Below, in pieces: positions 26,837 through 35,121 of a stretch of DNA of 64,000 bases (its first letter is position 1; each line of letters starts with the position of its first letter). Under the pieces are notes generated by a model. The model was not told the origin of the DNA. It did not search any database and worked only from the letters and a program-made list of their open reading frames with translations. Position numbers and translations under genes: made by a program. This DNA is from Nannocystis pusilla (GTDB lineage Bacteria; Myxococcota_A; Polyangia; Nannocystales; Nannocystaceae). Location: positions 124,001-188,000 of the forward strand of contig NZ_JAIRAU010000019.1 of the NCBI RefSeq assembly GCF_020073745.1, given 5' to 3'.

Positions 26837-27614
26837 TGGTGATCCAGTATGCTATGTGATCATCGCAAGTCTGCGACGTCGCGCAGTCGCGAGATCCCCG
26901 AGGACCGCCCAGCTCATCACCCTGGGAGGAAAGACTAGGGGTTGCCCGACTCCGCGACATTGTGCAATGTCGAGCGTTTGTGCGAATTTAACTGTCATCC
27001 GAAAGTCGCAGCATGGTCGATAGCCTCCTGACTTTCACTTGTACGAAGGACATGGCATCCCGTCAAGCAATAACAGCGAGGTTCGATCATTGTTAAATGC
27101 GCGCGCTGTGTTGGCGTTTGGGCGCCCGCCCGAATGGGCGGGCGCCCATTGTGCTTGGCGTGGTCGCGTACGCGCCGGCGCCAGAGGCGCCCCGCGGCCG
27201 TCGTCGCTCAGGGGATAGGAAGGATCGCGACGCGTGCGGGGGATGGTGCGTTCAGGTCTTCGCGGTGCACGCGTGTGCTTGGGGGTGCAATTAATTATAG
27301 AACTGCTCCTGCCTGCTCTAGCGAATAAGATGTAGAAGTGATTTCCCGCCGGACGATCGGCCTTTTGAGCGAAGTCGTCCCCTCATCGTTCAAGATCGGC
27401 CCCGGGCGGCCGGCCGGATTGGAGTTCGTCGAGGCGGAGCTTGAGTATGCGAGGAGTGCGGCGATTGTGAGCGAGGCTATGTGTAGGCTGTATGCCGCAA
27501 GTGCGCGTCGCTAGCGCTGTCCGCTTGTTGCGGACACGTGCAACTCCCACTGGCACCGCGGCGCGCCGTTGTCTGGCCTTGACCAGCCTTGCCTCGCGTG
27601 ACAAGAATAAACTC
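26837..27614. other. AT-richer intergenic region with a hairpin repeat
   Basis: Nearly 800 bases with lower GC than the genes around it. The only strong structure is the perfect hairpin at 27119-27148. No protein-coding frame with convincing sequence was seen. It holds the promoter of the operon starting near 27615, not identifiable by eye. Confidence 0.4.
27119..27148. repeat. Perfect 13-bp inverted repeat, paired palindrome copy 3
   Basis: TGGGCGCCCGCCC, loop GAAT, GGGCGGGCGCCCA: 13 perfectly paired bases. It carries TGGGCGCCCG and CGGGCGCCCA, the core of the dispersed repeat, but with the two cores only 20 bases apart, so the whole can fold as one hairpin. Confidence 0.7.
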
Positions 27615-27755
27615 GTGGAATCCGAGCTCGAACGTCGGCTCGCGGTGACCCTGGCGGAGGTCGAACTGTCGACCGCGCTCGGGTCCATCGATCTCTGGCT
27701 GCTCACGGCCGTCGTGGGGCTCATCTCCGTCGCCAGCGTCGCGTTCGTCGTATGA
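27615..27755 (+). CDS. Small membrane protein, first gene of the transporter operon
   Basis: Forty-six codons from GTG 27615 (VESELERRLAVTLAEVELST) with a single C-terminal hydrophobic helix (LWLLTAVVGLISVASVAFVV). Its TGA overlaps the ATG of the permease gene (ATGA at 27752-27755), so the two are translationally coupled, which is the main argument that it is real. The frame is open upstream to 27492, so the start is uncertain. An accessory subunit of the permease is possible. Confidence 0.5.
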   Translation: MESELERRLAVTLAEVELSTALGSIDLWLLTAVVGLISVASVAFVV

Positions 27756-29203
27756 ATCCGGTGTCGATGCCGTCAGAGGCGACCTTCGGGACATGGCCTG
27801 TTCTGCGGGTGGAGCGAGTGTGGGGCTTCGGCGACTTCCTGTGGGTGAGCGTCGGTCTGGCCATCGCCACGTGGGCCTTCCTGAGCGGCGGCGCTACCGC
27901 GGCTCTCGTCGGCTTCCGCGATGGGGTCGCCGCGACGATCCTCGGCAACGCGGTCGGTGTGGCGCTCGCGCTGCTCGCCGGCGCGGTCCCGTGTCAGCGC
28001 TACGGCGTCGAGCAATACACACTGCTGCGCAGCGTCTTCGGCGCGCGCGGGTCGGCGCTCCTGGTCTTCACGATCATCCTGATCGACGTGCTCGGGTGGT
28101 CCGGCGTGCTCGCGGTGATGTTCGGACGCGCCGCCGTGCAGGTCGGCAACGCGGTGCTCGGCGCCAGTTGGGAGCCGAACGGGTGGGCGGTGACGGGCCT
28201 CGGTCTGCTGGCCCTGGCGCTCGCATGGTGGATGTTCGCGGGCGGGCCGTGGGCCATCCGCGCGCTCAATCGGATCATCTCGCCTGCGCTGGCCGTCCTC
28301 ACGCTCGTCATGTTCGCGCTGCTGCTCACGGCGACGCGATGGGAGACGCTGCTCGGCGCGCCGCCGCTGGCCCCGGCGGAGGGGGGGCCCTGGCTCAACT
28401 TCATGCTGGCCGTCGAGCTCAACATCGGCGTGGGGATCTCGTGGTGGCCGGTGATCGGCAACCTCGCACGGTTGACGAGAGACCCGCGCACGGCGCTGTG
28501 GGCGGCCTTCCTCGGCCTGTTCCCGGCGACCGTCGTCGCGCAGGTGGTCGGCCTCGTGGCCGCGCTCGCGCTCGGGAGCGCCGATCCGACGGCCTGGATG
28601 ATCCCGCTCGGCGGCGTCGGGCTCGGCCTCACCGCGCTGGTATTCATCGCCGTCGCCAACCTCACCAGCCTGACCTCGATCGCGTACGGTACGTGCGTCG
28701 CGCTGCGCCAGTCGAGCGCCTCGCTCGCCCGACTCGACTGGCGTCGCCTCGGCGCGCTCTTCTTCGCGGCAGCCTCGGCGCTGTGCTTCGCGCCGGCGCT
28801 GCTGTACGACCACTTCCTCGCGTTCGTCACGTGGACCGGCGCCGCTCTCGCGGCGCTGTCGGGGACGATCCTCGCCGATTACTATGTGCTCCGGCGCCAG
28901 CAGATCGCGCTGCGCGGTCTCTACATCGTCGGCCCGGCCAGCCTGTATCACTATTGGCGCGGCTATCAACTGGCGGCGTTCCTGGCGACCGGCCTCGGGC
29001 TCCTCGCGTACGTCGCCCTCTACGACCCGCAAACGCTGGCGCACGCCCCGCTGTTCATGTGGCTCACCGCGTCCGGCCCAGCCGTCATCGTCGCCGGCGT
29101 CAGCCGGTTGCTCATGGCCCCGATCATGGACCGCCGGGCAGGGCGACCAACTCCTCCACCGTGCGTTCCACGCGGTCGTGAAACAGGCTCTGCATCGTCA
29201 TGA
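27752..29203 (+). CDS. NCS1-family permease
   Basis: A 483-residue inner-membrane transporter with about twelve helices, of the nucleobase-cation-symport-1 family that imports purines, cytosine, hydantoins, allantoin or thiamine with Na+ or H+. Family-like stretches are WVSVGLAIATWAFLSGGATA in helix 1, YGVEQYTLLRSVFGARGSAL after helix 2 and VELNIGVGISWWPVIGNLAR in helix 6; a late helix has LSGTILADYYVLRR. ATG 27752 overlaps the upstream stop, and its own TGA overlaps the ATG of the acyltransferase gene, so three genes are coupled. The substrate cannot be told, but the acyltransferase suggests a molecule with a hydroxyl group. Confidence 0.9.
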   Translation: MNPVSMPSEATFGTWPVLRVERVWGFGDFLWVSVGLAIATWAFLSGGATAALVGFRDGVAATILGNAVGVALALLAGAVPCQRYGVEQYTLLRSVFGARGSALLVFTIILIDVLGWSGVLAVMFGRAAVQVGNAVLGASWEPNGWAVTGLGLLALALAWWMFAGGPWAIRALNRIISPALAVLTLVMFALLLTATRWETLLGAPPLAPAEGGPWLNFMLAVELNIGVGISWWPVIGNLARLTRDPRTALWAAFLGLFPATVVAQVVGLVAALALGSADPTAWMIPLGGVGLGLTALVFIAVANLTSLTSIAYGTCVALRQSSASLARLDWRRLGALFFAAASALCFAPALLYDHFLAFVTWTGAALAALSGTILADYYVLRRQQIALRGLYIVGPASLYHYWRGYQLAAFLATGLGLLAYVALYDPQTLAHAPLFMWLTASGPAVIVAGVSRLLMAPIMDRRAGRPTPPPCVPRGRETGSASS

Positions 29204-30933
29204 TGCTCCCGAGCCGGCCCATTCCGCGCCTCGAGGAGGCAATGCCGCGACTGTTCGCCGCCGCGGCGCCGCTGCTCGGGGAGCGCGAGTTGACGCGCGC
29301 ACGGCTCTTCTTCGGCGGGCTCGTGCCCGTGCTCCGGTGCGCCGATCGTCGACTTCGCGAGGCAGCGCACGAAGGCGAGACCGACTGGAGCGAGCGCGCT
29401 ACGCGGAACTATTACCTTGCGCTACGCGGGGGGCTGCCCTTCCAAAACCACTTTTTCCTCGTGCTGGAGGACGATTCGGAGAAGACGACGGTGGTAGCGC
29501 GAGCCGCGAGCCTCGCCGCCGGCCTCCTCGCCGTCGCCCACGAGATCGAGCGAGGCTCGATCGAACCCGACATCCTCGCGGGCGTGCCGCTCGAGATGGA
29601 GCAGTACCGGCGCACGCTCTTCGCCACCGTGCGGATACCGGATGCGCGGCACGATCGCTTGGTTCGACGCGAGCCCTGGGCGCGTCACCTCGTGGTCGCC
29701 GTGCACGGCGCGTTCTGGGCGGTGGACGCGTTCGTGGGAGATGCGCCGGCGACGGCCGCCGAGCTCGCGCGCGCCTTCGAGAAAATCGTCCTGGACGCGA
29801 AAGCAACGGCAAACACTCCCGCAGGGCCCGGGCCGGCCACCGCGCTGCCGCGGGAGGCTTGGTCCGCGGTGCGCACGTCGCTCGCGGCGGAGGGAGCATC
29901 GCGCTCGGCCCTCGAAGCCGTGGAGGACGCGCTCTTCGTGGTGGCGCTCGACCTCGACAGCTTTCCCGCCGACGCCCCCGAGATGGCGGACCTCGTGCGC
30001 CTGGGGAACCTCGAGAACAGGTGGTTCGACAAGAGCCTCCAGCTCGTCGTCTCCGGCAACGGGCGCGCAGCGCTGACCTTCGAGCATTCGGCGGTCGACG
30101 GACACAACGCCATGCGCGTCGCGGCCGAAGCGCACGCGCGCGGCACAAAGGCGTCTCTCGTGGGAAGCGCCGCGGCGCTTTCCCTGCGCCCGCTCGACTT
30201 CTGCCCCGCGCCGCGCGTGCTCGGCCTCCTCGACGACAATCGCGCATTCCTCCAGCGCGAGCGTGCCGGCCGGAGGACGCTGACCTTCGACGCGTACGGG
30301 CTCGGGGCGGAGCGCTTCCGCGCGCTCCGGCTCGGCATCGACGCCCCCGTGCAGCTCGCTATCCAGCTCGCGGCGTACTCGATCTTCGGCGAGCTCCCGG
30401 CGGTCAACGAGTCGGTGCAGATGCGACGATTTCGTCACGGCCGCTACGACACGGTGTACACGGTGACGCCCGAGTCGCTCGCGTTCGTGCGGGACGAGGG
30501 GCGGGATACCGCGGGGGCGCGCCTCCGTGCGGCGGTCGACGCCCACCGGCGCCTCGTCGACGCTTGCAAGCGCGGTGAGAGCCCGGTGCTCTACTTCACG
30601 GCGCTCCTCGACGCCCAGGAGGCGCGGTCGCGGGTCCGCGTCGAGCCGGACGGCCTCTCCGCCTTCGGGCGCACCGTCCTCTCCGACCGCGGGTTCCGGG
30701 AGCTCATGCATCCGCGAGTCACCACGTCGAACGCCGGGGCGCGCCCGGGCGTCGACGTATTCGGCTTCTCGGACGCCGAGGGAGGTGTGCTCGGGGTCGC
30801 TTACCTCGTGAAGGCCGATCGTACCACCATCCACGTGAAGGCAGACGGCGAGCTGCGATCCGAGCTGCCGCGCTTCGTAGCGCGGCTCTCCGACGCGCTC
30901 GAGTTCATCGCGCAACTCGGCGTCGCCGGCTGA
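29200..30933 (+). CDS. Choline/carnitine O-acyltransferase family protein
   Basis: A 577-residue homologue of carnitine/choline acyltransferases, which move an acyl group between coenzyme A and a hydroxylated quaternary amine. Recognisable family blocks are YYLALRGGLPFQNHFFLVLE, NRWFDKSLQLVVSGNGRAAL, the catalytic-histidine segment FEHSAVDGHNAM, SVQMRRFRHGRYDTVYTVTP and a TTSNAG motif near the acceptor site. There is no signal peptide, so it is cytoplasmic. The family is mainly eukaryotic; in bacteria it is sporadic. It is coupled by ATGA overlap to an NCS1 permease, suggesting that it acylates what the permease imports. Acceptor and acyl chain unknown. Confidence 0.85.
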   Translation: MMLPSRPIPRLEEAMPRLFAAAAPLLGERELTRARLFFGGLVPVLRCADRRLREAAHEGETDWSERATRNYYLALRGGLPFQNHFFLVLEDDSEKTTVVARAASLAAGLLAVAHEIERGSIEPDILAGVPLEMEQYRRTLFATVRIPDARHDRLVRREPWARHLVVAVHGAFWAVDAFVGDAPATAAELARAFEKIVLDAKATANTPAGPGPATALPREAWSAVRTSLAAEGASRSALEAVEDALFVVALDLDSFPADAPEMADLVRLGNLENRWFDKSLQLVVSGNGRAALTFEHSAVDGHNAMRVAAEAHARGTKASLVGSAAALSLRPLDFCPAPRVLGLLDDNRAFLQRERAGRRTLTFDAYGLGAERFRALRLGIDAPVQLAIQLAAYSIFGELPAVNESVQMRRFRHGRYDTVYTVTPESLAFVRDEGRDTAGARLRAAVDAHRRLVDACKRGESPVLYFTALLDAQEARSRVRVEPDGLSAFGRTVLSDRGFRELMHPRVTTSNAGARPGVDVFGFSDAEGGVLGVAYLVKADRTTIHVKADGELRSELPRFVARLSDALEFIAQLGVAG

Positions 30934-30956
30934 TGAGCGCCCATCCTCTCGCTCGA

Positions 30957-32495
30957 TCAATCGATCAGCTTGAATTCGATGCGGCGGTTCTTGGCTTTGC
31001 CCTTGGCGGTCGCGTTGGTGTCGATCGGCTGGTCGGGGCCGAAGCCTTGGGGCACCAGGCGCTGACCGTCGATCCCGTGCTCGACGAGGTAATTGCGGAC
31101 TGCCTCGGCGCGGCGCTGCGACAGGTCCATGTTGTGCTCGCGATCGCCGTCCGAGTCGGTGTGGCCCTCGATCCGCCAGCGCGTCTCGGAGTACTCCTTG
31201 AGGACCTTGACCGCCTTGTCGAGGATGGACTTCGACCGGGGCTTGATCGTGTCCTTGTCGACGTCGAAGTAGATCCCCTCGAGGACGCCGGAGATCTTTT
31301 TGACCTCCTTCGGGATCTCGTCGGGACAACCGTCGCTGTCGGCGATCTGGTTGTAGACCTCCGGCTGGTCCGGGCACTTGTCGACCTTGTCGATGATCTT
31401 GTCCTGATCCCGGTCGGGGCAGCCCTTGAGCTCCCGCGGGCCCGGCTCGCTCGGGCAGAGATCGATCTGCTCGGCCGGCACCGGCTGATTGGGATCGAAG
31501 AGCCCGTCCTTGTCGCTGTCGACCAGCGGACAGCCCCGGTTCTCGCGCGGCCCGGGCTCCTGCGGGCACGCGTCCTCGTCGGCCGGCGCGACGCCGGCCT
31601 GGCCCGGGTCATACAGGCCGTCGCCGTCGGTGTCGCGCAGCGGGCAGCCCCGGTTCTCACGCGGCCCCGGCTCTTGCGGGCACGCGTCCTCGTCGGCCGG
31701 TGCAACGCCGACCTGGCCCGGATCGTACAGACCGTCGCCGTCAGTGTCCCTCAGACTCTGCGCCGGCGCTTCCTTCTGCTTGCCGAGTCGGAGCGACAGA
31801 CCGAGCAGGATCTCGAGGTTGTTCGAGCGCGCGTTGCCGACGCCGCGGGCGGTGGCGACGTTGTCGACGATGTCGAGGCGCAGCGCCAGCAGGCGATTGA
31901 TGTAGAACTTCACGCCGCCGCCGACATTCAGCGTGGGATCGATGTCCTTGCCGAGCGACGGCGAGGAGATCCCGAGGAGGCCGAAGCCGACCCGGATGAA
32001 CGGCGCGATCCGGTACGGGAGCTGGGCCAGCACGACCGGGCGGAAGGTGTAGAGCGTCGCTGGGCGCCCGTCCGCCACCCTCATCGGCATGACGCCGCCC
32101 TCGAGCTCGAGGCCGAGGAAGCTCAGCGGGTAGTAACCGACGCGCAGGCCAAGGTCGGCGCCGGCGCGTGCGAGCCGTTGATACCCGAACCCCTCGACCC
32201 CGAGGTCCGGCTCGTAGAACTCGTGCCGCGTCGACGGGAGGAACACGCCGCCGTAGATCCCGAGCTCCCACGAGTTTCGGACGGGCCGGTACCGCTTGAT
32301 CCACGGGGTCCGCTCCTCCGCGGAGCGCGGCTGGGTCGTGCCGGCGGTCGAGGTCGCCGACGCGGCGGGCGGTGTGGTCACGGTCGCCGAGCCGGAGGCG
32401 GCGTCCTGCGCCGACGCCTGGGCTGGTCCGGAAGCGAGCGCCGTCGACAGGAGCGCTGTCAGAGTGGTGGTGCGAACGATTGCGGTGGTCGTCAT
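30957..32495 (-). CDS. OmpA-family outer-membrane protein with calcium-type repeats
   Basis: A 512-residue protein: signal peptide, Ala/Thr-rich linker, N-terminal barrel (WELGIYGGVFLPSTRHEFY; LRVGYYPLSFLGLELEGG), about three thrombospondin type 3 calcium repeats (DTDGDGLYDPGQ ... DEDACPQEPGPRENRGCP), then a C-terminal OmpA peptidoglycan-binding domain (FDVDKDTIKPRSKSILDKAV; IEGHTDSDGDREHNMDLSQR; TAKGKAKNRRIEF). The NxxLSxxRAxxV-like motif DLSQRRAEAVRNYL is present. It would tie the outer membrane to the cell wall. It is cotranscribed with the MopE lipoprotein gene 39 bases upstream. A fragment of a copy is at 21970-22090. Confidence 0.92.
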   Translation of the reverse strand: MTTTAIVRTTTLTALLSTALASGPAQASAQDAASGSATVTTPPAASATSTAGTTQPRSAEERTPWIKRYRPVRNSWELGIYGGVFLPSTRHEFYEPDLGVEGFGYQRLARAGADLGLRVGYYPLSFLGLELEGGVMPMRVADGRPATLYTFRPVVLAQLPYRIAPFIRVGFGLLGISSPSLGKDIDPTLNVGGGVKFYINRLLALRLDIVDNVATARGVGNARSNNLEILLGLSLRLGKQKEAPAQSLRDTDGDGLYDPGQVGVAPADEDACPQEPGPRENRGCPLRDTDGDGLYDPGQAGVAPADEDACPQEPGPRENRGCPLVDSDKDGLFDPNQPVPAEQIDLCPSEPGPRELKGCPDRDQDKIIDKVDKCPDQPEVYNQIADSDGCPDEIPKEVKKISGVLEGIYFDVDKDTIKPRSKSILDKAVKVLKEYSETRWRIEGHTDSDGDREHNMDLSQRRAEAVRNYLVEHGIDGQRLVPQGFGPDQPIDTNATAKGKAKNRRIEFKLID

Positions 32496-32534
32496 GATGG
32501 GGCCGCTTCAGTGAAGTGAGGGAGGAAGAGCCCG

Positions 32535-34292
32535 CTAGTCGCACTTGGGGCCGAACATGAGGTCGTCGACCGGCGCCGCGAGATCCGGGAGCTTCGTAAA
32601 ATCGTTGGACCCGTCGAGCGCGACCGAGAGCAGCGAGTTCTGGTCGCACGAGAACGCGAGCTTGGTCGTCGGATCGTACTCGAGGCCGCTGCCGTGGGCC
32701 TCTTGCGAGACATCGGCGACCCGCGTGGCGGTGCCGTCGGCGATGCTGACGCTGTAGATCCCGCCCGAGACGGAGTCGGAGACGAGCAGCCGGTCCTCGT
32801 GGCAGTCGTAGGTCATGCCGCAGTCGCCGACGTTGAGGGTCTGGCCCTCGAACATCAGGGGCTTGATGTTCTCGAGCGAGAGCGAGCCGTCCTGGTTGAA
32901 GATCAGGAGCTGGTCGACCTGGCCGTCGATCCCGTAGAGGTTCCCGTCGCGGTCGAAGGTGATCCCGCAGATGTTCTTCTTGTGCGCCGCGGGCAGGGCC
33001 GTCGGCGTGCCCCCGCCGCAATAATTCATTGTCACGAGGCTGTCGCGGAAGGCAAGCGCTGCGTAGACCGAGCCGTCCGTTGGGTTGACGGCGAGGCTGG
33101 TCGGGATCCACGGGTTGAGGAGCAACACGTCGACCGAGGCGTACGAGGTGAGGGACCCATCGTCCGTGTGGACCTCGAGGATCTCGCCGGTGGCGAGCGG
33201 CGCGGTGACGAGGACGTTGTTGCTCGGGTTGAGGTTCGGGTTGACGTCGAAGCAATCGCTCCCGGGCGTGACACCGGGCCCCGGCCGCGCGTCGCCATGG
33301 TCGTCGTCGTCCTCGTCCTTCATGCAAGCGTTCGCGTCGTCGTTGGGCGCCGCGCCGGGGAACGTATCCGCGCCGAGGTCGTCGCAGTCGGTGCCCGGGG
33401 TGACGCCGGGGTTCGTCGGCATGTCGTCACCCCAGTCGTCGCCGTCCTCGTCCTTCATGCAAGCGTTCGCGTCGTCGTTGGGCGCCGCGCCGGGGAAGGT
33501 GTTGGCGTCGCCGTCGTCACAGTCCGGCCCAGGGTACTCGGGCGGATAGGCGTCGCACATCGACAGCCAGCCGTCGCTGTCCTTATCGCTGCACCCGCCG
33601 CAGCTCGCCCAGGCGTTCATGTTCGCGTCGTCGCAGTCCGTGCCCGGGACGACCGAGCCCATGCCCCCCTCACCCGGAGGATCGCTGTCCCCCCAGTCGT
33701 CTTCGTCCTCGTCTTTCATGCAGGCGTTCGCGTCGTCGTTGGGCGCCGCGCCCGGGAAGGTCTTGCCGCTGCTGTCGTCGCAGTCGCTCCCGGGGACGAT
33801 CCCGTCGCCGCCGCCGTCGGGAGTGTTATCGCCCCAGTCGTCGTCGTCCGCGTCGCGCATGCAGGCGTTCGGGTCGTCTTTGGGCGCCGCGCCTGGGAAG
33901 GTCTTGTCGCTGCCGTCGTCGCAGTCGTCGTCGTTGTCGACAGTTCCAGGCGGCGGGGTGTTTCCCGGCGGCACGTCGGTGCAGGACGCCGGGTCGCCGA
34001 AGCCGTCCATGTCCGCGTCGACGCACCACTGGCCGCCGTTTCCACCGGTCGTCGGGGTCGTCATCGACTCGGACGGGTCGGCCGTGCTTTCCGACCCCGC
34101 GGTCTCGGTCGCCGACAGCGCGGCGACGCAGCTTGCATCCTGCTGCCAGGCGAAGCCGTCATCGCTGCAGACCTTCTGGCACCCCGTGACAAGCGAGAGT
34201 TCGAGGAGCAGACCGGCGGCGAGGACGGACGCTCGTGGGCCGCTGATGTGGAAGCACGGGCGACGGAGAAGCTCGGAGCGCAACGCGATCAT
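32535..34292 (-). CDS. Lipoprotein with MopE-type metal-binding repeats and a propeller domain
   Basis: A 585-residue lipoprotein (lipobox SLVTGC; ATG 34292 with AGGA eight bases upstream). Residues about 90-330 hold four near-identical units of the type DCDD, then TFPGAAPNDDANACMKDED and DDDWGD, plus a divergent one (DCDDANMNAWASCGG). Such units match the putative metal-binding MopE repeat and are very acidic, so Ca2+ or Cu binding is likely. Residues about 340-585 are a propeller-like domain (ICGITFDRDGNLYGIDGQVD; DCGMTYDCHEDRLLVSDSVS). It lies just upstream of the OmpA gene on the same strand, so both act on the cell surface. Confidence 0.88.
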   Translation of the reverse strand: MIALRSELLRRPCFHISGPRASVLAAGLLLELSLVTGCQKVCSDDGFAWQQDASCVAALSATETAGSESTADPSESMTTPTTGGNGGQWCVDADMDGFGDPASCTDVPPGNTPPPGTVDNDDDCDDGSDKTFPGAAPKDDPNACMRDADDDDWGDNTPDGGGDGIVPGSDCDDSSGKTFPGAAPNDDANACMKDEDEDDWGDSDPPGEGGMGSVVPGTDCDDANMNAWASCGGCSDKDSDGWLSMCDAYPPEYPGPDCDDGDANTFPGAAPNDDANACMKDEDGDDWGDDMPTNPGVTPGTDCDDLGADTFPGAAPNDDANACMKDEDDDDHGDARPGPGVTPGSDCFDVNPNLNPSNNVLVTAPLATGEILEVHTDDGSLTSYASVDVLLLNPWIPTSLAVNPTDGSVYAALAFRDSLVTMNYCGGGTPTALPAAHKKNICGITFDRDGNLYGIDGQVDQLLIFNQDGSLSLENIKPLMFEGQTLNVGDCGMTYDCHEDRLLVSDSVSGGIYSVSIADGTATRVADVSQEAHGSGLEYDPTTKLAFSCDQNSLLSVALDGSNDFTKLPDLAAPVDDLMFGPKCD

Positions 34293-34392
34293 GCTAAATC
34301 CTGGGAGCGTGGGAAGTCTGAATCGTAGGGACATTTCGCCCGGTGTTGCAAGTACATTGTCCACGGGCGGGATGAGCGCCGATCGCCAGCAG

Positions 34393-34434
34393 TGGGCGCC
34401 CACTGGGCAGCAGTGGGCGCCCGCTGGGCGCCCT
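34393..34434. repeat. Palindrome cluster, copy 4 (three cores)
   Basis: TGGGCGCCCA 34393-34402, TGGGCGCCCG 34414-34423 and TGGGCGCCCT 34425-34434 in the 480-bp spacer between the lipoprotein gene and an AAA-regulator relic. Confidence 0.6.
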
Positions 34435-34620
34435 TCCGCGTCGTCCGGTCCTTCCTTGTCGAATGAGTCGTGCACGCACCTCGACGAGGGCCGCAAGCCA
34501 AGCCTGCGGACGCCGAGGTCAACCCGCAGCTCGAGCGGCCCCCTGATGGGCATTATGGGCGGGTCGTCATTGGCGCTATGGCGCATCGCACGACAATACA
34601 CGCTTGCCGACAATTTCTAT

Positions 34621-34637
34621 GGCCGCCTTCGGCGGCC
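34621..34637. terminator. Hairpin GGCCGCC-TTC-GGCGGCC
   Basis: A perfect 7-bp stem with TTC loop, followed by CTTTACT, located in intergenic DNA about 330 bp from the lipoprotein gene start. It could be an intrinsic terminator of a lost transcript. The remainder of 34293-34774 contains no gene I can support. Confidence 0.4.
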
Positions 34638-34774
34638 CTTTACTCAATTACCAATGACTCTTGTGCGCCTGCACGCCGGCCTAGCGAGTGCTGACAATAG
34701 TTCGGCAGCCGGCCTAGATCGATCGTCGGCTCGGATGGTGCCATACTGAAAATCGTCGCCAACGACGAGGTCGC

Positions 34775-35094
34775 GCCCGTTGTTCAAGAGAGCGACTCGC
34801 ATGCCGCACCGCGATTCCCAGGACTCCACGCTGACCAGCCGCGGGCGAGCGCGGCCCTGCTCGCCGCGCTGGTGTAGCGGGCCTGCTCAGCGCGCGTCCG
34901 CGAATTCGTCGAGCTGCTGTGCCGGGCCGTGACGACCAGCACGGACGGGGCCGTCGAGGCCAGCCGCGACGTGTCCAGCGCCGCGGTTGCTGAAACCGCA
35001 CCTGGCGCGCGCACGAGCGGGCGTGGCGGGCACCGAAGCTGCGCAGCCGCGACCGGCATCGATGGCCGGCGCAGAAGTATGACATCGTCTGAGA
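34775..35094 (+). pseudogene. Deleted copy of the FHA-AAA regulator gene
   Basis: The start region (ATGCCGCACCGCGATTCCCA) matches that of the intact gene at 22262 (ATGCCGCACCGCGGTCCCCA), and after a deletion of about 365 codons the rest matches its end: CCCTGCTCGCCGCGCTGGTG, GCCGTGACGACCAGCACG and the final AAGTATGACATCGTC. A TAG (GTGTAG for GTGCAG) interrupts the frame. The intact large kinase gene starts 28 bases after its end, so the ancestral order was AAA regulator then kinase. Confidence 0.8.
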
Positions 35095-35121
35095 AGCGCC
35101 GGACGCTGGCATACTACCGGC

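Noticed and set aside
33300-34050. Regular repeats that look like a CRISPR array
   Set aside because: They encode the MopE-type DCDD units in frame; spacing is protein-like and no Cas gene is near.
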